From assembly GCA_022266195.1 (NCBI GenBank), contig WHVY01000002.1, positions 5,471,001 through 5,535,000 on the forward strand: 64,000 nucleotides of DNA, in the 5' to 3' direction. This DNA comes from Tetranychus cinnabarinus. Its lineage: Eukaryota > Arthropoda > Arachnida > Trombidiformes > Tetranychidae. The notes under the pieces are model-generated. The model was not told where the DNA came from, did no database searches, and saw only the letters and a program-made list of their open reading frames with translations. Below are positions 9,855 through 19,200 of this stretch, piece after piece (the first letter of the stretch is position 1; each line of letters starts with the position of its first letter). A program made the translations under genes and the position numbers.

Positions 9855-9863
9855 AAGGTAAAC
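9855..9863 (+). promoter_or_regulatory. Candidate splice donor in the Gypsy leader
   Basis: AAG|GTAAAC with GT at 9858-9859 is a good donor consensus in the leader. Paired with the acceptor ending at 16590 it would make a subgenomic mRNA whose first ATG is that of the third coding module. This is a prediction only. Confidence 0.35.
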
Positions 9864-10201
9864 TTGTATCAAGTCTTTAATTCAGATTATTCCTTAAAGA
9901 ATATTTCTTCCGACACAATTCCTTTCATTCAATTCAAAAATTTCAAAGAATACTCTCAACCCTCATTATCCTCAATTTTAATTCAAACCCCAGTTCTCTG
10001 AACTCTTTCAATCTCTAAACTTTGAACATTCTTCAAGAATCTCAATTCAACTCAACCTTCCAAATCAAAACTTTCCATTCCGACTTCAACTTTAACTCAA
10101 CTCCAGTTCTACTTCGAACTCTTTCTCAAAACTTTTCATCTTTACTCATCACTAAAGTGATATCATTGTAAACATCTAATTGCATTACTAATTCAACAAA
10201 A

Positions 10202-13200
10202 ATGGCAGCTACTCGACGAAAGAAATTCAATGTTCCTTCAGACACTCCAATTGTTTTTGAAATGACTCCTGAAAATGTTACCGAAACTTTAACTTCTTGG
10301 CATATTAGTACACCAATTGCTTGCCTGGCCAGAAAGCGATTGATTGAATGTATTAAAACACATCTAATATGGCTTGGAGATTCGCTCAGCGATGAAGACA
10401 TCGAAAGTTTACCAACTGAAGAGGTAACAACATTTCAAGTTCCTGATTGGATGGCTTCATGTCGACGCAGTGGTTTTACCGAGGCAGAAATTCAGACCAT
10501 CATAAGAACCTTAGGTCGTAATCGCGAAGCAATGCTTCGAACAACTTTCAATGAAATTATTTCCATCCCTCTTCCCACTACAAACCAACGCAAACTTATT
10601 CAAATATTGAATGCGTTAGGTGCTAATATTGTTGACCCTCCAGAATCTCCGATTCCTCAACCTTCTCCATTATTTAGTAATGCTTCCCCTCCTCAAAATG
10701 ATTCACAATTCAATTCACAATTTCTTCTGAATGCTTTATCTAATTTGAAACCAGATCCTCAAATTACTGAGTTCAAGAAAGGTGAAGATGCTCTCGATTT
10801 TATTACCAATACTGAGCAAAGACTCGCTCAAGAAAATGTTGACGATGCTACTCGTTTAAGATGTCTTAAAAAGTCTTTAGCCCATGAACTTTTAGCTGTT
10901 TCTAAAACTTTAGATCCTACCATCAGAACTTATAGGGAATATTTAACAGCATTAATCAATGCAGTTAAAACTCCTGCAATGCAGTATTCTGCACAATTCC
11001 AGCTAAGACAACTTAAATATAACCTCGCCGATCATCCTAATACCTTCTTGTTAAAATTAAGAACTTCGCTTACTAAAGCTGTAGGCACATATTCAGAAGA
11101 AATCTTTAAACATGAACTCCTAAACCATCTTCCTTATTATGTTCTTACCGAAGTCAATACTTTAGGCATCAATGATGACCTTCCCAAAATTACTAATTTG
11201 CTTATTCGTAAACATTTCGAAGCCGAGCAATCCAAAACTTATAACAAAAACAAAAACAATTCCTCTCAACCTCCTCGAACTTCTAGTGTTAACCAATTGT
11301 TAACCCGAAAACCAGATAATAGAAATCAAAACAACAGATCACAACCTTATCGTCCTCCTACTCAATCCACTTCCAATTCAACCTCACTTTTCTGTAATTA
11401 CTGTAAACGTACAGGCCATACCCTTCAAAATTGTAGGACCCGACCTCAAAACCAAAACAATCAAGCTTCTTCTCGCCCAAATCCAAATATTAGAGCAATC
11501 ACTGCACCCCCAAGTGCAACTTCCCCTCCGAACACAACTCCATCATCCTCCGCTAATTTAGCTACTACTCTTCCTCCTGAGCCTCGTACTGCCGCTATAA
11601 GAGACTCTGGTATTGCATTTACTCTCTCATCAGTTCCAACTGTTCCACTCCTAACTCAGTTGGGTGACACTAATTTATGTCACATGCCTCAAGCAACTTT
11701 CCGACTTTGTAAACCTACTCGTGAACTCGTACGAGAAGGCAGAGTTTTGCTTGACACTGGTTCAACCTTATCAGCTATTGACGCTAAAGTTGCCGAAGAA
11801 CTTGGTGTTCATATCATCCCTTATTCAAGATCACTAAAGGGAATTGCTGCTAAACAGTATGTACCATCCCATGGATTTGCATATGCTGTTGTTAAACATC
11901 CGCAGATGGCTGAATCAAGAATTTTACGCATTCATATCGTAAATGAATTTGAACCCGTATGTCTCATTGGTAATGCATTCCTTCATCTTTACTATTTTAC
12001 CCTCAAATCCGATGGAGAAAATTATACAACAACTTGCTCTGAAAACTTCAATTCAACCCCGCTTGATCCTACTTTCCTATTCCGTTTCTGTACTCCTGAA
12101 GAGACTCAACAAATCTTCGAAAAAACTACTCTTCCTGCTAATAACACTGATGAAAATTACATTCTTGACACTCGTCCTAAACAACCTATTCAAATTCCTG
12201 TTCAAATCGAAAGTTCCTCCGCAGCATTAATGGCGAAATGTGATTTCCATACTCCTGAAGAGTATAAAGAAATTAAAATTCAACCTTTTAGAGAGAAAAT
12301 AGCCGATAGAATCAATCCTGATTTACCCAAGCCAATGCAAGAACAATTAGTTGACCTAATTGATTCCTTCCAATCGAGTTTTTCACAATCAAAGAATGAT
12401 TTAGGACTCGTTCCAGCTTCTGTTTGTCCTGTTCAAATTGATTTAGATAATCAAGAGATTCCTAATCAGAATCCATACAATTGTGCGATTCACAGAAGAC
12501 TCGAGTTTAAAAAGATCATTGATGAAATGTTAGCTAATGATATTATTGAGCATAGCACCGCTCCTGGTGGATCCCCTTCCCTCTTAGTTCCAAAACCTGA
12601 TGGAAGTTTCCGAATGGTTATTGACTATCGTAAGCTCAATCGCATCACCAAAGTCCCTCGATATCCTATGCCTCGTATTGACGACTGTTTGGAAGTCGTA
12701 CGTGGTGGTAAATACTTTAACATTTTTGATTTAGCTCAAGGTTACCATCAAAACGAGCTACCGCCTGGAGAACGAGAAAAGACTGTCTTTGTTACGCCTG
12801 ATGGCAAGTATCATTATAAACGTATGCCTATGGGTCTAGCAAGCGCTCCTTTCATTTTCCAACGCCTCATGAATAAAGTCCTCGAAGGACTGATTTATCA
12901 AAAATGTATTGGATATTTTGATGATGTTCCAGTAGTAGGAAAAGATTTTCCTGATTTAATGGCGAATACCGAACTCGTACTTAATCGACTCAAAGAATAC
13001 AATCTCAAAGTAAAACTTGAGAAATGTCACTTTGGATTTGAAGAAATCCTTCTTCTTGGACATCTTGTCTCTGGACAAGGTATAAGACCTGATCCCAAGA
13101 AAGTCGAAGCTTTGAAAAACCTTCCCTATCCTCGCAATGTCCGCGAATTGCAATCAATACTTGGTTGCTACAACTACTTCTCTCGATACATTCCAAACTT

Positions 13201-16200
13201 TTCAACATTAGCTGCTCCTCTCTATCGTCTCATTTCAAAAGAAAAAAGATTCCGCATCCTTCCTGAGGATAGACAGGTCCTCGATACTCTCAAAAATTCA
13301 TTAATCTCTACCACAATGCTTGTTCATTTTGACCCTAAACTCCGCAGAAAAATCTCCGCTGATGCTTCAGATCATGCAGTTGGAGGTATCCTTCTTCAAG
13401 AAGACCCAAAATCCCCTTCATACAATTCACTTACACCCATCGAAGAAGTCAAAGATTGGCTTCCTCTCTCTTTCTACTCTCAAAAACTTCAAAAATATCA
13501 AAAACATTATTCCGTCTCTGAAAAAGAGCTTTTAGCAATCTTTGTTGGTGTCAACAAATTCAACCATTTCCTCGAAGGAGATTTATTCCTCATCGAAACT
13601 GACCATCACGCTCTTTGCCAGTTAACAAAAGTAAATTTCAAAAATTCCCGATTGCAGCGTTGGTCAATTATGTTGTCAACATACAACTTTAAAGTAATTT
13701 ATAAAAAAGGCTCAACTCATCCTCCTGATTGTTTCTCTCGTTACCAAAACTTCTGGTCCCATCGTAAAGTCATTGACCCTGAAGAAGAGTTTCTTGATCG
13801 CATTTATCTAGTTGACTATGTCACTGATCCCTCAGATAATCGCTATTACGATATTGGATTAAATGCACTTTGTTTTGATGAACTACATCACTCAAATGAT
13901 TTAAATTGTATTCCAGCAATTTCATATTCAACCAGTTCTGAAACTTCACACATCAAGAAATCTTCCAATCCTACTCCCTCCGAATTCAGTTTATGGAAAG
14001 ACAAAGTTCGTTCCACTCAATCTAACAATGCAGACATTCAAAAAATTATAACCCTCTATCACTCTAATGATCCAATTGCTGTTAAACGCTATGTTATTAG
14101 AGATGGCCTACTCTATCGAAAAGACATTAATACTCCCTTTGGTTCTCGTCTGGTAATCGACTCTCATCTCCTGAAAGATATCTTCTCCTATGAACATGAG
14201 AGCCCCTTAGGTGGACACTTTGGCCCTGAGAAAACGTATCTTCAAATCTCAAGAAGATTCTGGTGCCAATACTTATATGATATGGTCAAACAACTCTGTG
14301 ACAACTGTATCATCTGTCAAATTGCAAAGCCTACAAATGTCATCTATGTAGATCCCTCAGTTAAACCCATTCCTAAAGAAATCTTTGAAAGATTTGAATT
14401 GGATGTCCAAGGCCCTATTGTGGTTAATCAAGTTAAGAAATACATAATTGTATTAGTTGACATACTTTCGAGATATGTCATCGCAAAGCTTACCAACAAC
14501 CAAACAGCTCAAACAGTTATAGATTTGTTAAAGTCAGTATTTCAAACTTATGGATTTCCAAAAGTTATCCAAACTGATCAAGGAACCAATTTCACAAGTG
14601 AAACGGTTCATCAGTTCCTCAAGGAAAACGGAGTTAAACATGAGAAATCAAATCCCTACCATCCTCAATCTCAAGGCATTGTCGAACGATGTAATCGTAC
14701 GATTGCTGAAAGATTAAGATCGTATGTGATAGCTAATTCAACTAAGAATTTGAAAAATACGCTCGAAGCGTCTTTATTTGCAATTAACACTTCAGTCCAC
14801 AAAATTACTCGCTTTAGTCCCTACTTTTTAGTCTATGGTAGACATCCGAGAAAACCTTTAGACAACCTATTGGATTTCCCTGATGCTAATTACTTTAATG
14901 TAAATCAAGCTAGAAAGTTAGCCTACGCCAGACTTCATTCTCAACAACTTTACCAAATTAACCGAACAAAAAGTTTACATCAGTCTTCTCCATATCGCTT
15001 AGGCGATTTTGTCTTTGTTAAAAATGAATCAGTAGATCCTAAATTAGCAAAGAAATTTCGTGAAAAGTATCATGGCCCTTACTTAGTCTGTGGAATCCAA
15101 AAAGGATCCGTTTTATTGTTAGAAACTGAAGATTTAGGTTTGTTTAGTGCAAACGTTTCAAATACAAAACTTTACCGAGGTGAGCTCAATGATAGAATGA
15201 TTAAATTGAAAAATCAATATTTTAACCCCGAAACATATTTAGAATCAGAAAACTTTAATTTCTCAAATTTACCAGATTTAAGCCATACAGATTTAACTAA
15301 TGATTTAGATAGTTTAGATGATCATTCAAATGATATAATTTCCCAAGATTCAAATGCAGACTTAGATTTAGATTTTAATTCAAATGATTCTCAAGAATCA
15401 ACTCCAAATTCAGAACAATTAGAGCCCTCCTTAATCATCTCAAAAGATGATTTCAATTTAAACAAATTTCTCCAAATTCCCTTTGATTCCTCTGTTATTC
15501 AAACAACTTCAAATTCAGAAAATTTAGCTACAAAAATCATATCTCAGGATATATTTAAAACAAGAAAAAGCCAACTGAATTTATCTCAAAGTAAAACTCA
15601 AACTAATACAATTAACCCAAGTTTAGATTCTCAATCAATCTCTCAAGAGATATTAGATTTAAACAATTCAGATTCTGAAAACCTTAATTCAAATATTGAT
15701 TCAAATTCAACAATTCAATTCAATTCAAATTCTCGACAAATTTCTGATAACTCTAATTATATTGATAATCAATTTCCCATAAAAGCAAAGAAGCCCAAAC
15801 CCAGAAAAAAGTATGTAACAGCAGATAGAGAAATTTCCCACCAAAATCAAAATTTAACTAATCACTCAAATGATATTACTAAGAGATTAACCAGAGCCCA
15901 GATAAGAAACCTAAATTTAGGCGCCAACACTTATGTGTTATATTCATTTTATGCTATCTCATCGGTAAACTTAACAAAGCCTGGTAATGATAAACTCTTA
16001 CCCATATCAAACTTTACTTTAACCGATTTTTCAGCCAATCAAAATTGTCCTCGCAATCAAGGGAAAGAAAATTTTTTCCCCCTTTGTACCAATGGTACCA
16101 AAGCTAAAACAATAGACTCCCTCAGCCTTTCACTTTACTGTTCGTCTTTCTTCAGACATCTTTTAATCCTTAGAAAAATTTTCAAGTTCTTCATTTCACT

Positions 16201-19200
16201 CTTTACCACTAATCCGACCACAAACTTACCTTCCATTTTCACTTTCAACTTTCAACTTCTTAATCTTTCACCTTTACTGAACTTTAAGTTCCTCTTGCAA
16301 ATTCTTTTGCTAATTCAGTTGACCATTTCAGTTTCTGAAAACTGTTTCAAATTCTTCAAGAATTTCTTTTCTTTTGTGAAAGTTCCAAATTCATCCTTCA
16401 AAGGATATCTATTTCATCAGTTCTCTAGAACTAAATTCAAGTTTTTCTTAAAACTTATTCATCAAACATTCAAACTCATTCGTTGTGAATATTATCAATC
16501 ATTTCATCAGTTCTCAAGAACTATTCCTAAGTTTTCATTCATTCACTTGTGTCCATTTTTCCCTGAGTCAAAGTTTCCTATTCTTTCCAGTATGAACCCA
16601 GCTAAGAAAACAATTATCGAAAAGATTCTTCCTTCGGGAAAAACTATTAGAGTTCCAACTCCTCAACCAAGATCTCGAGACATTCGATCTCCATCACCAC
16701 CAACTCTAAACAAGTTCCCTGATGAACATTTAGTTCGTGCTCGTTTCGCCGATGATCCAAACTCTGTGATTTACGTTCATCAACGGTTAGCTCATCACTC
16801 AAGTGATTCAAGTTCAAACTTGTCTGAACGCTTTGCTCGCTCATCAAATCCAACTCCATCCAACAGTCGAGACAATTCGAGTGAATCGAAAATGCTTCCA
16901 CCTCCACCTCCACGTAACCAGAAGTATAACCAAGACAATTATGACTTTAAGTCAAATGTTCTCAGTGATGAAAGTGCTGATGAAGAAGAACTTTTGGCTA
17001 TCAGATTAAGCCGTGAACCTCGTCCACCCAGTTCAACTTATCCTGAAACACTTGCTCATCAAACATATCAGGAACCTCCAAATCAATGGAATCAAGAAAA
17101 CTTCGCGAAGAAGTCCAACATGAATATGCCATCTACTTCTGGAGTCAAGATTAAGACTGATTCTACCAAGAAACCAAGTCCTGAACCACTCATTTCAAAT
17201 AATTCTCAGATTGTTCAAATTGGTAACAGTAAGTCCTCAAACTTTAAACCCAGCATTTCGAATCAGTTACCTCGAATTCCTTTCCGACCAACTCTTATCC
17301 CTCCTAAAATTAATACTTGCCGCAAGATGTGGCCTAATAAATATCTCAAACCTTCTGACTATCCTTTTGCTAAGAACGAATATCCAGCTCCACTACCTAC
17401 CGCTCCTTTACCTTATTTCTGTTCAGATGAACATTTTCTTGAAGTAAAAGAAATAGTTAAAAAGAAGGCACAAGTTTTCTCAACAATTAAACAAGATTTC
17501 GATAAAATGATCAGACAAAAGATCTTTGATAACGTCTATCATAACCCTGAAATTAAAACAATGTCTCTTCCTCCGATTCCTCATGGAATTATCAAAGCCA
17601 ATATCATTAATCCTGAGTTCGATTCAATCGCTGAGTCAGTTCGTTGTATATTGTGTGAGCAATATGCTATTCAACCATTCGAGTGCAGATCTTGTAAATC
17701 TTGTTATTGTTACGAATGTATTCATTGGTTAAGAAAACTTGTTTGGACTTTAAAACTTCTTCCCCTTGCTCACAATGATCAGTTCCTTTGCATACATCCA
17801 AGATGCATTCAATATCACTCGAAAAGAGATGATTATCCTTTTATGCAATCCCTCTCAAATAAAAATACTCTTGAAATTTACAACAAATCCACTCTCAAAT
17901 GTAGAAGAATTCTGTGCACTGAAAGTTTTCCTCCTAACCTCTTTGTTAAACATGAGTTAGGTTGTAGATTAGGTTTGTTCAGTGAACAAATTGTATTAGA
18001 CAACCCAATTAAAGAAATAATTACTCCAACAGTTCGTGAAGAACTCAAAAAGGCTCCTAAGAGCATCAAAAATTTCCTCCCACATCACTTTCATGCACAA
18101 AACTTCGACCTTCCTGAAAATCATCGATCCCACGACAATCAGTGGTATGAGAAAATGCAGCTTTGGGCTTGCTTATCTCATATGAAAGATGAAAATCCCA
18201 ATGATCCTTACCTTCAGCCAGTCGCTATTAGAACCATAGCCAATTTCAATTTAGGTTTTTGGGATGCTACTAAGCAAATCAAAGATCCCACTCATCCTCT
18301 TTCCGAAGGCGAATACTTTGTCCAACATATTGTTGGTTTAGATCCTATTAAAGGAAACAAAGTTGACCCTAAAATTATCAAACCTCGACCCCACACTATC
18401 ACTTGGTCCAATGTCCCCTTCTACCTTCTCACTGATTCGGAAGAATGGGTAAAAGTAGCTCGAGGATTTCCTCCTAAATTTACTCCTAGTTACACAAAAA
18501 CTGTAGCACCTGATACTGAGGATAGATTAACTCCTTTTATCAAAATTAATCCTTTGGAAAGACTGTCCCCTGAACAAATTGAAAAACTTTTTGAACTAGC
18601 TAAGCATCATTTCCCTTCTATGCGTGGATTCCGTATGGAACATATATTTCCCTCCACCACAAGTCAAAAACATCTAACTAATCGAGCAAATAAACTCGCA
18701 GTAGCAACTCGAGAATTTCATTCCCTCACTACCATTCGTATGCCAACTCTTAGAGTCAAAACTGATAGATTGATTCAAGAAAATATCAAACTCCATCCTT
18801 CTCCTGAAACTACATTTTGCGTTCATATGGCTTATTGTCGTATTGCTGGTGTATCTGTTGATGGTTATAGTGACGCTATGCGACCACGTCCTGTATGGGT
18901 CGTTATTGTGGATGGATACCGCAATATTGTCTACGAATCTTTAATTCGACATGATCACATTGATCACATGGATACCCAATTTCACGGGTTAACTCCTAAG
19001 GACATCAAAGGAGCAAAATCATTTGAATCTATTAGAGATCAACTTTTGGCATTCTTTCTTTCTGCTACCGCTATCATAGGCTCTGGCCTTATCAACTTGA
19101 TGCATTCTCTCGATTTACACGAGGATGAAATTTATGCATTACAGCATAAATTCAGGGAAATAACCCAATTCTTTTCTCCTTACGCTGGTTCTCCTGCAGC